Source of the DNA: Streptomyces sp. NBC_01439 | GTDB taxonomy: Bacteria > Actinomycetota > Actinomycetes > Streptomycetales > Streptomycetaceae | Direction of reading: 5' to 3' | Assembly (NCBI RefSeq): GCF_036227605.1 | Contig: NZ_CP109487.1 | Span: 9,411,001-9,475,000, forward strand | Length of the DNA stretch: 64,000 nucleotides | Shown: one piece after another, positions 1 to 9,410 of the stretch | Layout: every line of letters begins with the position of its first letter | Numbering within the stretch: the stretch's first letter is position 1 | The notes under the pieces: generated by a model | Database searches by the model: none | What the model was told of the DNA's origin: nothing | What the model saw: only the letters and a program-made list of their open reading frames with translations | Translations under genes and position numbers: made by a program

Positions 1-2
1 AG

Positions 3-131
3 GGCAACCCGATGGCCAACCGCCTGAGCTTCTTCCTCTTCGGACCGGGCCAGGTCGCCCCCGTCACCCGCGAGTCCGAAGACCTGCCCTTGCCCGTACG
101 CGGACGATTCCGTGTGTGGAGATCCCGGTGA
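3..131 (+). CDS. C-terminal end of an unidentified protein (partial)
   Basis: Only the last 42 codons lie in the window, ending in TGA at 129-131. The reading frame is open to the left edge. The peptide has a short hydrophobic stretch (LSFFLFG) and a basic tail (RGRFRVWRSR). An internal ATG at 12 could be the start of a 39-residue peptide, but no clear ribosome site precedes it, so a gene entering from the left is more likely. I do not recognise the family. Confidence 0.3.
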   Translation, partial: GNPMANRLSFFLFGPGQVAPVTRESEDLPLPVRGRFRVWRSR

Positions 132-295
132 CCTCGTGGGCTGGTCGGCGCACACATCGAGCGGCACGTGCGGTAATTCCGCTACGTGGGCCGCCCGTTG
201 TGTCGTTTCTTCGCGTCCGCGTCCGCGTCCCCTTCGCGTTGGTGGGCGGCGTGCACGCAGACATGCCGCCAAAGCGGGTACCGGACGGCCCGGGA

Positions 296-864
296 TCAGG
301 AGATCTTCGGGCGCCCGGCCGCCTTGGGTCGCCAGACATCGAGGTCCAGGGCCACCGTGAGGACGTCACCCTCCACACGGACGACGGGGTCGGGGTGCTC
401 GATCCCCGCCGCGAAGTCCTCGGCACGGACGTCGTCGAGCAGGAAGAGGAAGTGCTCGATCACCTCCGGCTCGTCCGTGAGGTTGCCATCAGGATCCACC
501 TCGTTGTTCGCGCGGTCCGCCCCGATGCAGAGCATCGTCATGAACAGCTTGAGGCGGTCCGCCCCGAGGAGCGCATCGGCGCCTCGGATGACCATGACGA
601 TCCCGACTCCGCCTGTGAGGGCGTCGCCGAGGTCGTCGAGACGGTGGACCGCATCCCAGTTCCAGCCGAAAGAGCCGGGGTATCCGACCGCCCGGGCGAA
701 AGCGTCACACACGGCCGCCCGTCGACCAGGTCGCGGGCCTGCACTTCGTACACCCGGCCGCCCGCGGCACTGAGGGCCGCCATCTGCTCCTTGAACTCAA
801 CCGCGTCGCGGGGCCCGAAGATGACCCAGGGCGTCTCCGGCTTGCTGACATCGAACGAGGTCAC
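296..864 (-). pseudogene. barstar-like (ribonuclease inhibitor) protein, frameshifted
   Basis: The GTG at 864 follows an AGGAAGGGA ribosome site. The first frame gives TSFDVSKPETPWVIFGP through QARDLVDGRP. The next frame continues with CDAFARAVGYP, GWNWDAVHRLDDL and an acidic C-terminal half. The pattern DGR-x-CDAFARA-GYP-x-x-FGWNWDA-DDL is that of the barstar family (barnase inhibitors). The frame changes between about 695 and 712 by one net base, so no full-length product is made unless the shift is a sequencing error. Full length would be about 189 residues, longer than classical barstar. No ribonuclease toxin gene lies next to it, so the immunity role is inferred from family only. Confidence 0.6.
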
Positions 865-1015
865 ATCTGTCCCTTCCTGGCGAATTCGCCGACAGACCAT
901 CCCTTGTAACCTGGCAGCGACGTCCACCTGTTCGGGGTCAAGGACTGTACGTAGCGATGAAGCTCCTGGTAGACGGGGTCTCGACCAAGATCACCCGTGT
1001 CCACCAGGAGCTTCC

Positions 1016-1698
1016 GTGCTTGTCTACCCGTCGTCGATCGATCTGTCCAGCGGTAACCTGCGACAGCTGACCGAGCAGCTCGCGGTCCGACGACGACAGA
1101 TACCTACGCCCAGCTTGCCGCCGGGTTCGCAATCGGTGTCGCGACCGTCTACCGGTACATACGCGAGGCCATCGAAGTCTTGGCCTCTCGGGCACCGACC
1201 CTGGCGGAGGTGATGGAGACGGTCCGGGCGAAGGCGTTCGTGATCCTGGACGGCACGCTGCTGCCGATCGACCGGATTGCCGCCGACACCCCGTACTACT
1301 CGGGCAAGCACAAGCGGCACGGCATGAACGTGCAGGTCCTCACCGACCCATTCGGCCGACTGCTGTGGGCTTCTCCGGCCCTGCCCGGAGCCATCCATGA
1401 CCTGACGGCTGCCCGAACCCACGGGATCGTCGATGCGCTCGCCGCCACGGGACTGAAGTGCTGGGCGGACAAGGCGTACCAAGGCGCTGGCCGGCACATC
1501 CGGGTCCCCTTCCGAGGCCGCCGGCTCAAGCGTTGGAAGCAACGGCACAACAGCAGCCACGTCAAGATCCGCTGCGTCGGCGAGCGGGCCATGGCCGTGC
1601 TCAAGGGCTGGCGTCTACTGCGGAAGCTTTGCTGCAGCACCAACCGGATTACCGACATCGTGAAGGCCATCCTCGTCCTTCACCACGCCTCAGCATGA
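1016..1698 (+). pseudogene. IS5-type transposase (DDE_Tnp_4), internally deleted
   Basis: The GTG at 1016 begins LVYPSSIDLSSGNLRQL, the usual N-terminus of a Streptomyces IS5-type transposase. The frame breaks near 1100 and resumes as TYAQLAAGFAIGVATVYRYI (helix-turn-helix). It then continues through the catalytic part: LDGTLLPIDRI, YYSGKHKRHGMNVQVL, GAIHDLTAARTHG, WADKAYQG and the final VGERAMAVLKGWRLL. Compared with family members about 20 residues between RRRQI and DTYAQL are missing, and the deletion also shifts frame. The element is therefore probably inactive. No terminal inverted repeats could be paired by eye, so the ends of the element are unknown. Confidence 0.8.
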
Positions 1699-2129
1699 GG
1701 TTGGAAAAGGCTCAATCTTCGCCATCTGCGTGGCAGAGGGCTCGGCGGAGCCTGGGCGGTCAGCCGGCCGATCCGCCGGCGAGTGGAATGGCGGGGCGGT
1801 CGGCATGGCGGCGTGACACCGCCTGACGAGGCATCGCCGGGCGCCCGTACGCGGGCGCCGGTGCCCGATGGCCGTCAGGCGGCGCGGACGTGCCTTCAGG
1901 ATCGTTGATGTGCCAGGCCGGAGCCGGAGGCCAGGATCCGAATTACAGGGCCACGAAAGAGACAACGAATGCGGAGCTGGGTGCGGACGCGCAGCATGGA
2001 GGCATGGTGGTACTCCCGCGGCCGGAGAGGCGTTCGAGGGGTTCCGCGTCCGGTGTCGGACCGGGATCCCCGTTGAGCGGCTCCCGTACGGGTGCCGGCC
2101 AGGAGAGCTCCGGGATCCGTCGACGCCCG
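1699..2129. other. intergenic stretch, no gene supported
   Basis: Between the transposase remnant and the signal-peptide start at 2130. The downstream frame is open back to 1890, but that part has no membrane, signal or family signature and includes unlikely composition, so I treat it as leader. It probably holds the right end of the IS and the promoter of the secreted protein. Confidence 0.4.
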
Positions 2130-3092
2130 ATGCCGCCCGGCCTGCCCCGAAAGTCCTGCACGGCTCTCGCAGCCCTCCTGACGACCGTTCTGGCCACCGT
2201 GCCGACGGGCCCGGCATTTGCCTTCACCGGCGACAATCACGAGGACATCACCCGGGCCGCACTGCCCTGGGAGCCCGTCACACTGACCGAGATGGCCGAC
2301 GCCCGCGCCGGGGCGATCAACGCCAACGACCACCCCCCGTACTTCGACGTCGGCCCCCTGCACTGCGACAACGCCGACTACCTTGCCCCCCGCTACGCCC
2401 CCGACTACCCCCGCACCCGGGACGAGGCCACCACCGAGCTCCTCGCGTGCATCCGTACCTCCGTCACCCGCTTGCGCAACGCGGTCGAGGCCGCCGACGG
2501 CCTCGTCGACGCCGACGGCAAGGTGCGCGCCGACCAGAGCGACCTGTCCTCGCACTGCACGTGGGACGGGAAGCCCGGGCGGGCCAAGTGCGCCGTCCTC
2601 GAACAGCTCGGCCGCGGCTGGCACCAGATCGAGGACTTCTATTCGCACTCCAACTGGAGCGACCGGCCCGCGCCCGGCCCGGTCGGCCTCGACAACCCGC
2701 CCGGCCTGGAGCGTACGGACGTCGCACCGTTCCTCGACATCCGCCGTTACAGCGCCATGAAGGACGCCGACTGGACACGGGACGCGCGTGAGCGTATCCC
2801 TGCGGACCTCGCCACCGGCTGCTACACCGACATCGATTCCACCGGTGTCAAGCCCGCCGACTGTGACGGGCGCGTCACCCACAACCGTGCCCTGAACAAG
2901 GACACCGCCGCATCGCCCCGCTCCAAGACGGGTGACAACTTCCACCACGCGACGGCCGGCGCCACCGCCGAGATCACGCGCCAGTGGAACGACTTCAAGG
3001 CCGAGCTGCTCGCGAAGTACCCGGATCACCGGCGCGGCGCACAGATGGTCTGCGCCCTCGTCCACGACGAGCCGGCCGGCGCCTGCCCCTGA
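2130..3092 (+). CDS. secreted zinc-dependent phospholipase C-like / CinY-type protein
   Basis: The start at ATG 2130 places a Sec signal peptide (PRKSCTALAALLTTVLATV, then AFA) at the N-terminus. The mature part begins FTGDNHEDITRAAL. Histidine/aspartate motifs HEDITRAAL and GRGWHQIEDFYSHSNW match the metal-binding pattern of the zinc-dependent phospholipase C/CinY-like superfamily. Four or more cysteines (CDNADY, LACIRT, HCTWDG, KCAV) fit an extracellular disulfide-bonded protein. The product is about 320 residues. The substrate is unknown. An in-frame ATG at 2004 is possible, but it would bury the signal peptide behind 42 extra residues. Confidence 0.65.
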   Translation: MPPGLPRKSCTALAALLTTVLATVPTGPAFAFTGDNHEDITRAALPWEPVTLTEMADARAGAINANDHPPYFDVGPLHCDNADYLAPRYAPDYPRTRDEATTELLACIRTSVTRLRNAVEAADGLVDADGKVRADQSDLSSHCTWDGKPGRAKCAVLEQLGRGWHQIEDFYSHSNWSDRPAPGPVGLDNPPGLERTDVAPFLDIRRYSAMKDADWTRDARERIPADLATGCYTDIDSTGVKPADCDGRVTHNRALNKDTAASPRSKTGDNFHHATAGATAEITRQWNDFKAELLAKYPDHRRGAQMVCALVHDEPAGACP

Positions 3093-3551
3093 CAGGGGAG
3101 GGAACGGTCGGACGTACGGTCGTTTCGAACTGCTCCGCAGTGACCCCACCTTGTCATCCGCGGCGACTCACACCGGGCACGCCATCTCACCTCACGAGGC
3201 AGGGTGAGGACGACCGCAGGGTCCTTGTGGCGTTCCAGCCGAGCACGCGGGTCGCGCCGGTTCGGAGGCAGTGGTGCGGCGGCTCCGACGGCGTCTGTGC
3301 TCGGGGAGGTAGCCGGGCTTCTCAGGAGGCCTCCGGCGGGGCAACGAGGGCAGTAGCCGTGGACCACAGTTCGGCGTCCGGAGCTCTCGACAAGCCAGCA
3401 CTCGGGATTGGCAGATATGGGCGTGTCCGACCTCCACGGTTGGTAGCGCATGCCGGCCGGTTGGCCGCGGGGTGGACGGCGACGGAGGTGGTGCCGGGTA
3501 CTTTGCCCGGTACCACCCACTGGTCTCCGCAGTCCGGTCGCTGCGCCCCGA
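3093..3551. other. convergent intergenic region
   Basis: Lies between two convergent genes. Short open frames on both strands have no family signature and look like chance frames of G+C-rich DNA. A small hairpin (CTGCCCCTGACAGGGGAGG) at the stop of the phospholipase-like gene could serve as its terminator. Confidence 0.35.
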
Positions 3552-3965
3552 TCAGGCCGTGAGGACTTTGTTCTTGGCCTGCTGGAACTCGGCTTCCGTG
3601 ATCTCGCCGCGGTTCTTGAGCTCGGCGAGCCGGGACAGTTCCTCCGCCGCGCTGCCGGCTCCGGCGCTCTGGCGCACGTAGGAGCGGAACTGCTCCTCGT
3701 TCCGCTGGGCGTGCTTCAATTCGCGTTCGCCCATTCCACGTCCACGGGCGATCACGTAGACGAACACGCCGAGGAAGGGCACCAGGATCACGAAGATGAG
3801 CCATCCGGCCTTGCCCCAGCCGCTCAGCTCGTCGTCTCGGAAGATGTCGCCGATGATGCGGAAGAGCAGGAAGAACCAGAGCACCCAGAGGAAGATCATC
3901 ATCATGGTCCAGAACATGTTCAGCAGCGGGTAGTCCACTGCCAGGTTCAGCATTGAGTCCTTCAT
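3552..3965 (-). CDS. SHOCT-domain membrane protein (PLDc_N-type N-terminus)
   Basis: The ATG at 3965 is preceded by AGGAGACCTCCC. Residues ~10-35 and ~50-70 are hydrophobic membrane segments (NMFWTMMMIFLWVLWFFLLF and WLIFVILVPFLGVFVYVIA) in the arrangement of the phospholipase D-nuclease N-terminal (PLDc_N) family. The C-terminus ends in a SHOCT helix (SRLAELKNRGEITEAEFQQA). The product is 137 residues. Such proteins are common in Streptomyces and have no known function; SHOCT domains are thought to mediate oligomerisation. It follows the amidotransferase gene on the same strand with about 50 bp between, so the two may be co-transcribed. Confidence 0.75.
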   Translation of the reverse strand: MKDSMLNLAVDYPLLNMFWTMMMIFLWVLWFFLLFRIIGDIFRDDELSGWGKAGWLIFVILVPFLGVFVYVIARGRGMGERELKHAQRNEEQFRSYVRQSAGAGSAAEELSRLAELKNRGEITEAEFQQAKNKVLTA

Positions 3966-4016
3966 GGGAGGTCTCCTGTCGGTCGTGACGGGGGCTGTGA
4001 ACAATGCCGCCCCGCG

Positions 4017-4853
4017 TCATGCCGGTTCTGGGGTGAAGGCACACAACTCATCGGCCCCGGGGTGTACGACGCCGTAGCTGCTCTCGGGTACTTCGTTCCA
4101 GGCACCCGGCAGGTCGCCGAGGGGTTCCGACACCACCAGGCGGGTTTCGTCGGACACCTCCTGGAGGAAGGTCATTTCGGGGTGCAGTTTGCGCAGCGAG
4201 TCCACCCGGCTGCTGTAGAAGAGCGACCGCGAGGCGCCCTGGCTGGAGTAGCGGAACGCCCACACACTCGTGCCGTTGGTGACGGCGACCGTCATCTGCA
4301 CCGGGTTCTCCACGCCGTGCTCGCGGGCTACGCGTTCCACCAGCCCGACCATCCTGGCGACGGCGCCCGGCGGGTCCTCCTCCAGGCCGAAGGTGAGCGC
4401 CAGGTAGAACATCGTCTCGGAATCCGTCGTCCCCTCGATACCCGAGTACAGCGCGGGATCGACGAGCATGGTGAGATCCCGCCGCATCGCGTGGAAGCCG
4501 GCGATGGAGCCGTTGTGCATCCACATCCAGCGGCCGTGCCGGAAGGGGTGACAGTTCGTCTGCTGTACCGCCGTACCCGTCGACGCCCGGATGTGGGCGA
4601 AGAACAACGGCGAGGTGACGTGGTCCGCGAGCTCCCGCAGGTTCCGGTTGTTCCAGGCGGGGCCGACGTCGCGCATGAGCGCCGGGGTGCCGTCACCGCC
4701 CTCCGGATACCACCCGACGCCGAACCCGTCACCATTCGTCGTCTCCACGCCGAGTTTGGAATGCAGGCTCTGATCGATCAGCGAATGGGCGGGTTTGTAG
4801 AGGATCGTGTCAAGCAGCAGGGGTGTTCCCGAATAGGCCAGCCATCGGCACAT
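4017..4853 (-). CDS. class II glutamine amidotransferase (EgtC/YafJ-like)
   Basis: The product is 278 residues and begins MCRWLAYSG, so Cys2 is the N-terminal nucleophile of the class II (Ntn) glutaminase fold. Further conserved elements are NGDGFGVGWYPEG, FAHIRASTGTAVQQTNCHPF and the MWMHNGSIAGF motif that stabilises the oxyanion. The family hydrolyses glutamine or gamma-glutamyl amides. The gene has no partner synthetase domain and no egt neighbours, so its substrate cannot be assigned. It probably precedes the SHOCT gene in a two-gene unit. Confidence 0.85.
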   Translation of the reverse strand: MCRWLAYSGTPLLLDTILYKPAHSLIDQSLHSKLGVETTNGDGFGVGWYPEGGDGTPALMRDVGPAWNNRNLRELADHVTSPLFFAHIRASTGTAVQQTNCHPFRHGRWMWMHNGSIAGFHAMRRDLTMLVDPALYSGIEGTTDSETMFYLALTFGLEEDPPGAVARMVGLVERVAREHGVENPVQMTVAVTNGTSVWAFRYSSQGASRSLFYSSRVDSLRKLHPEMTFLQEVSDETRLVVSEPLGDLPGAWNEVPESSYGVVHPGADELCAFTPEPA

Positions 4854-5325
4854 GAGCGATCACCTGTATTTCTCACCTGAAAGTGCGGTAGTACTTTCGT
4901 GGCCCGATCGACCTCAGGCTCCCGGAGTCTGCAATGAGTTCGCCGGTCACCTCACTGCCGCGGCCCACCGCCTTGCCGGCTCTGCTGTGAGTGCGCTGAG
5001 AGTGGAGCGCCACTTTTCCCGTGTCGCGGGCGACGCTGTGTGCGCGGAGCGGGTGGCTCTTGTCCGGCCAACCTCATTTTCGCCTCCTTCGCCGCACATC
5101 GCCATGTGGTGCGGATCGGTCGGCCGTCGCCGCGAGCTCGGGGCGGTGGACCTGCGCAACCTCAAGGACGGACTTGGAGACGGGACGGCGTCCGGCTCCT
5201 CGTGAACCCGACCTGACGGCGGCCTCATGCCCTGGGCTGCGATCGCCGGCGAAGGCGGGCCGGAGCGAGTGCAGCGGGAACACCGGTGGACCCCGGTGCG
5301 GCCCGGCGCCGGCTGTGCCGAGTCT
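4854..5325. other. intergenic, probable promoter region
   Basis: Lies between the amidotransferase start and the end of the DUF2252 gene. It is less G+C-rich at 4860-4900, where the amidotransferase promoter should lie. I see no supported gene; an open plus-strand frame from 4852 has no recognisable signature. Confidence 0.4.
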
Positions 5326-6756
5326 TCAGGCTGCGGGGAGTTCCTGTGCAGGCAGTCGGCCTGCGTGTACCGCGTCGACCAGGGCCTGGTGGTCGCGTTC
5401 GTTCTGGTCTGCGTAAGCCTCGGCGAAGGTGACGAGCGCCCGGTCGAAGGATTCACTGCGGCCCAGGTACGCGGCGATCGCGATGCGGTCTCCCGACCGG
5501 GCGTGCGCACGGGCGAGGGTGATGCCGCACACCTCACCGAACGTCTCCAACTGTGCGGGCGACATCGTCTCCGGCATCGCGATGCCCTTCCAGTCGCGCA
5601 ACTGGCGGATGTAGAAGTCGCGCTGCTTGCCGTCGATCCCGTCCACCCGCTCCCAGCCGAGGAAGATGTCGCTCGCCGCCTGCATCAGCCGCTGCCCGGA
5701 GACCACGCGCTCGCCCTGGTTGCGGTATCTGCTCGCGCCGATGTGGGCGGCGAGCACGGAGGTGTCGGCCTCCTTGGCCTGCAGGAAGAGCGGATCCTGG
5801 CCGTCACGGCCGAGCAGCAGCAGGATCCAGCAGCGGGTTCCGACGCTGCCGACGCCGACCACCTTGCGGGCCACGTCCACCAGCCGGTAGTCCTCCAGGA
5901 GCGCCCGCCGGTCGGTAGCCATCGTGAGACCGTAGCGTTCGACCAGCCGGCGGAGCTGGCGCTCGAATGTGCTGCGCTCGGCGTCCGGCAGCAGGTCCGC
6001 GAGCGGTACCAGCAGCGGGGGGTCCGCCGCGATCCTCGGCCGGCCGTCGACCAGTTCCGTGAGTTTGTCGAAGACCTGCAGGGTGTCGTGCGCGCGAGCC
6101 TTCGCCAGGGCACCGGTCAGCTTCTTCCGCCCGCTCTTGCCGAGCCGACCGGTGGTCAGGGCCTCGAGGCGGTCCGCGTCGATCTTCGCGTACCAGACGT
6201 CGAGGTTGCCCATGCCGGCGAAGCCGCGCATCGCCTCGCGGTACGAGCGCACGGCAGAGCTCACGATGCCCGCGCGCTCGGCCTCGTCGAATCCGTTCGC
6301 CCGGCCGGCGATGACGAGACTCGCCGACAGCCGTTTGACGTCCCACTCCCAGGGACCGGGCAGGGTCTCGTCGAAGTCGTTGATGTCGAACATCAGCCGG
6401 CGCTCCGGAGAGGCCAGCAGCCGGAAGTTCAGCAGATGCGCGTCCCCGCACAGTTGGGCCGTGATCCCCGAGTCCGGGCTGCCGGCCAGGTCGGAGGCCA
6501 TGATCGCGGCGGCTCCCCGGTAGAACCGGAAGGGGGACTCCGTCATCCTGCTGTAGCGGATGGGGACCAGCTCGGGTACCCGGGCCGCAGACTGTTCCTC
6601 CAGTATCGCCAGTGGGTCCCGTCTGTCCGGAGACGGCCGGTACTCGGCGTGCCCGGACCGCGGCGAGCGGCGCCGGGCCTCCTTGCCGTGGTCCGCGCGT
6701 TCCTGGGGTGTGCTGTGGGGGACCGCGCGCATCGCGGTGGTCGCACTCTGGGACAT
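5326..6756 (-). CDS. DUF2252 family protein
   Basis: The ATG at 6756 follows an AGGAG site. The 476-residue product carries the DUF2252 signatures: RDPLAILEEQSAARVPELVPIR, FYRGAAAIMASDLA, QLCGDAHLLNF, FDINDFDETLPGPWEWDVKR, VGVGSVGTRCW and a C-terminal LARAHARSGD. The GDxH and DxNDFDE pattern resembles kinase-like phosphotransferase folds, but no activity is established. The gene stands alone between two long intergenic gaps. Confidence 0.85.
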   Translation of the reverse strand: MSQSATTAMRAVPHSTPQERADHGKEARRRSPRSGHAEYRPSPDRRDPLAILEEQSAARVPELVPIRYSRMTESPFRFYRGAAAIMASDLAGSPDSGITAQLCGDAHLLNFRLLASPERRLMFDINDFDETLPGPWEWDVKRLSASLVIAGRANGFDEAERAGIVSSAVRSYREAMRGFAGMGNLDVWYAKIDADRLEALTTGRLGKSGRKKLTGALAKARAHDTLQVFDKLTELVDGRPRIAADPPLLVPLADLLPDAERSTFERQLRRLVERYGLTMATDRRALLEDYRLVDVARKVVGVGSVGTRCWILLLLGRDGQDPLFLQAKEADTSVLAAHIGASRYRNQGERVVSGQRLMQAASDIFLGWERVDGIDGKQRDFYIRQLRDWKGIAMPETMSPAQLETFGEVCGITLARAHARSGDRIAIAAYLGRSESFDRALVTFAEAYADQNERDHQALVDAVHAGRLPAQELPAA

Positions 6757-7243
6757 CAGTGCACTCCTGCCTGCTCTGCTGCCCTCAGGACGGGAACGGC
6801 TCCCTGCCCTGCGAGAGCTGTCCTTGGGCGATGGTGTTGCCGGCGGCCGTCACGCTGCGGGCGGTGCCCACGACGGGGGCGACGGAGATCAGCACATCCT
6901 GCAACCGCTCGGCAGCCGGATCTGCCTTGCGGGCCGGTCATGTGGGCGGGTCAGGGGCAGGCGAACGACATGTGACAGTGCGTGCCCGCAGATCACCCGC
7001 ATGCCTTGCTTCAACTTTAGAACCCCTCCCGATCCTGCGCGCGGGGCAGGGTTCGCGCGGCCCATGTGCGCCGCGCGATGCCCTTCACCGCCCTGCACCC
7101 CGCGGAACTCGTCGACGGCGTGGGCTGCGCGGGCGCGTCCGGCTTTGCAGGCACTCATCCGCACGGCTCGGCCGGGGGAGGATCCCGGTGGAGCCTGCGA
7201 CGCCCCGGTTCCGTCGGCATCCCGGTCACAGCCGGCCGGCGAC
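6757..7243. other. intergenic stretch without a supported gene
   Basis: Lies between two minus-strand genes. Open frames on both strands lack any signature. The segment near 7010 (ctttagaaccc) is relatively A/T-rich and may be promoter DNA. Nothing else could be recognised. Confidence 0.35.
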
Positions 7244-8338
7244 TCAGGCGGTGGTGGCTCCTGAGGTGATCAGGGCGCCGACCGCCGGGAGGCCGGCTTC
7301 CGCCAAGGCGCGGCGCTGGCGGTCGGCCGACGTTCCCCGCTGGAGCAGCCGATGGACGAGCGAGGTCACCTCGCGGTGGTCACCGTTGTCTTCAAGGGCG
7401 GGGCCGATGTACCGCAGGAGCGCGCATAGCACGTCCCCGCTGCTTCGCAGTCGCCCGTTCGGGTCCACCAGCGTGCTGCTGATCCCGTGCCGGGCCGCAT
7501 GCCATGTTGCCGCTTGCAGGAGTTCCGGTCGGCACGGCGTGTGAGCGACTCCCGCCTTTTCCTCGGCGATCGCGGTGGCGGCGAGCCCGCGGACGACGCC
7601 GGCAAGCATGACCGCGTCGTCCGCCTCCAGCTGCACGTCACAGCAGCGCACCTCGATGGTCGGGTAGCGCTCGGAGAGCCGGGCCTGCCAGTACAGCTGC
7701 CCCCGGTCCGGGATCACCCCGGGTCCCACCAGCGCATCGGCCCGCGCCTCGTAGTCCGCGAGCCCCGCGAAGTGCGGCGGTGGGCCGCTGACCGGCCAGC
7801 GGCCGAAGATGATCGTGCGCCAGCTGGCGAAGCCGGTGTCCCGCCCGTCCCACAGGGGGCCGTTCGCGGACATCGCCAGCAGCGTGGGAAGCCAGCCGCG
7901 CAGCCGGTTCAGGACAGCCACCCCGGTCTCGCGGTCGGGCATCCCCACATGGACGTGCATTCCGCAGATCAGCTGCTCGTCGACCAGCAATCGGGCCTCT
8001 TGCTGCATCTTCACATATCTCGCCGTGCTGGTGATGGGTACGGGTACGGCATCCCTGACCGGCGAGGTGGCAGAGATGGCGATGCGGCAGCCGTTCGCCT
8101 GCGCGGCGGAGGCGACCGCGTGGCGCAACCGCAGAAGATGCCCTCCCACCTCCTCGAGAGCCGTGCACACGGCGGTGGCGACTTCGATCTGAGCCTGCAG
8201 CAGCTCGTCCTGGACCTCTCGCTCTTCCGCGATGGGTGCCAGGCGGGCCGTGGCACGCACCTCCTGCACGAGCGGTGTGGGAAGGAGTGTCTCCGGGGCG
8301 ACCAGCAGGTACTCCTCTTCGACCCCAACAGTGATCAT
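7244..8338 (-). CDS. carboxylate-amine ligase, glutamate-cysteine ligase-like (YbdK/GCS2)
   Basis: The product is 364 residues and starts [13 protein letters not shown], the signature of the GCS2/YbdK branch of glutamate-cysteine ligases. Other family motifs are [33 protein letters not shown] and [19 protein letters not shown]. These ATP-dependent enzymes join an amine to a carboxylate, often glutamate to an amino group. In mycothiol-producing actinobacteria several paralogues exist and their substrates are mostly unknown. The ribosome site is weak. An insertion sequence begins only 40 bp upstream of the start codon, so the original promoter was probably displaced. Confidence 0.85.
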   Translation of the reverse strand: MITVGVEEEYLLVAPETLLPTPLVQEVRATARLAPIAEEREVQDELLQAQIEVATAVCTALEEVGGHLLRLRHAVASAAQANGCRIAISATSPVRDAVPVPITSTARYVKMQQEARLLVDEQLICGMHVHVGMPDRETGVAVLNRLRGWLPTLLAMSANGPLWDGRDTGFASWRTIIFGRWPVSGPPPHFAGLADYEARADALVGPGVIPDRGQLYWQARLSERYPTIEVRCCDVQLEADDAVMLAGVVRGLAATAIAEEKAGVAHTPCRPELLQAATWHAARHGISSTLVDPNGRLRSSGDVLCALLRYIGPALEDNGDHREVTSLVHRLLQRGTSADRQRRALAEAGLPAVGALITSGATTA

Positions 8339-8378
8339 GTTGGGTGATACCCCGACCCCGCAGTGATCACCCAGCTAA

Positions 8379-9243
8379 GACCGTGTCCTATGTGGTGAGG
8401 CGGACGAGTCGCTTGTAGCAGCAGAGGGCTGCAGCGAGGCCGAGGAAGGCCAGGTAGTTGCGGGGGTGGCGCTCGTAGCGGTGGTTGAGTCGGCGGTAGC
8501 CGGTCAGCCAGGACATGGTCCGTTCGATCACCCACCTGCGGCGCCCGAGCCGTTCGGAGGACTCGATGCCCTTGCGGGCGATACGGACGCCGATCCGCTT
8601 GCTACGGAGCCATTTCCGCAGTTCAGGAATGTCGTAGGCCTTGTCGGTATGGAGGCGTCGGGGCTTGAAGTGGCGGCCGCGGTGGGGGTCGTGTCTCGTT
8701 TGGTGGCCGGGCACCATGGGCTTCAGCGCTTGGCTGTCGTGGGTGTTGGCGGCCGAGAGGCCGACGACGAGGGGCAGTCCGTTCGCGTCCGACAGGACGT
8801 GCATCTTGGAACCCGGCCTGCCCCGGTCCACGGGGCTCGGACCTGCGAGTTCGCCCCTTTTTTTGGCCCGGACGTGGGCGGAGTCGAGGACCGCGCGTGA
8901 AAGATCGAGCAGGCCGGCGTCGTTGAGCCGGTGCAGGATCTCCTCGTGCAGCCGGCCCCACACTCCGGCCCTCGACCAGATCAGGAACCTGCGGTGACCG
9001 TCGACTTCGATATCCCGAAGCAAGGTGGCAGTGCCCGCCAGGCGCGCCCGCTGACCAGCACGTAGATGATGGCCGCGAACAGCGTCTCATCAGGCGTGTC
9101 CTGCGTGCCACCGCCCTGAGACCGCACCTTCGGCGGTGGGATCAGCGGCTCCGCGATCTCCCACAGCCCGTCCGGAACAATCCAACTCCAAGTACCCCGC
9201 CCCATACGGGGGTCAACGACGCCTCACCACGTAGGACACGGTC
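8379..9243 (-). mobile_element. IS5-family (IS427-group-like) insertion sequence, complete
   Basis: The element is 865 bp with near-perfect ~24-bp terminal inverted repeats (8379-8402 and 9220-9243; one mismatch seen) beginning gaccgtgtccta. It is flanked by TAA at 8376-8378 and TAA at 9244-9246, a 3-bp target duplication of the TNA type used by this group. It contains one transposase region read on the minus strand in two frames. It lies 40 bp upstream of the carboxylate-amine ligase gene. Confidence 0.9.
8388..9205 (-). CDS. IS5-family transposase in two overlapping frames
   Basis: The first frame runs from ATG 9205 (MGRGTWSWIVPDGLWEIAEP) to FGISKSTV near 9000. The second gives HRRFLIWSRAGVWGRLHEEI, DSAHVRAKKRGEL, GRPGSKMHVLSDANGLPL, HTDKAYDIPELR and WVIERTMSWLTGYRRL. 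It contains the DDE residues in D-SAHV, SDANG/DKAYD and the final E. The frame changes at GTCACCGC, where relatives read STVHRRF, consistent with one missing C. IS427-group elements are often read by frameshifting, so this could be normal two-frame expression or a disabling deletion. Confidence 0.8.
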
Positions 9244-9266
9244 TAAGTGTTCTTCCGCCCGGCCAA

Positions 9267-9292
9267 GGTCGGGCAGCGGGCATTGCCCGACC
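9267..9292. terminator. hairpin terminator downstream of the amidohydrolase
   Basis: A perfect 9-bp stem GGTCGGGCA / TGCCCGACC (9267-9275 with 9284-9292) encloses an 8-nt loop. It lies ~120 bp past the stop of the minus-strand amidohydrolase and just outside the insertion sequence. Confidence 0.5.
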
Positions 9293-9410
9293 CTGATGAG
9301 GCGAAGGCTGACGAGCGTCAGGGAGTGTGACTGGCAGCGGCTGGCCGCAGCGACGTCTGGACGCCTGGCGGCCGCAGCCGCCGGGCGTGGTGGGGCAGGG
9401 GCGCGCCGGT

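Noticed and set aside
5227..6975. A 582-codon plus-strand open frame opposite the DUF2252 gene
   Set aside because: It is the antisense of a clear DUF2252 gene; no signature and no ribosome site.
8858..8868. A run of seven T (A7 on the coding strand) in the IS5-type transposase as a frameshift site
   Set aside because: The frame on both sides of the run is the same (RAKKRGEL); the actual frame change lies ~130 bp upstream at GTCACCGC.
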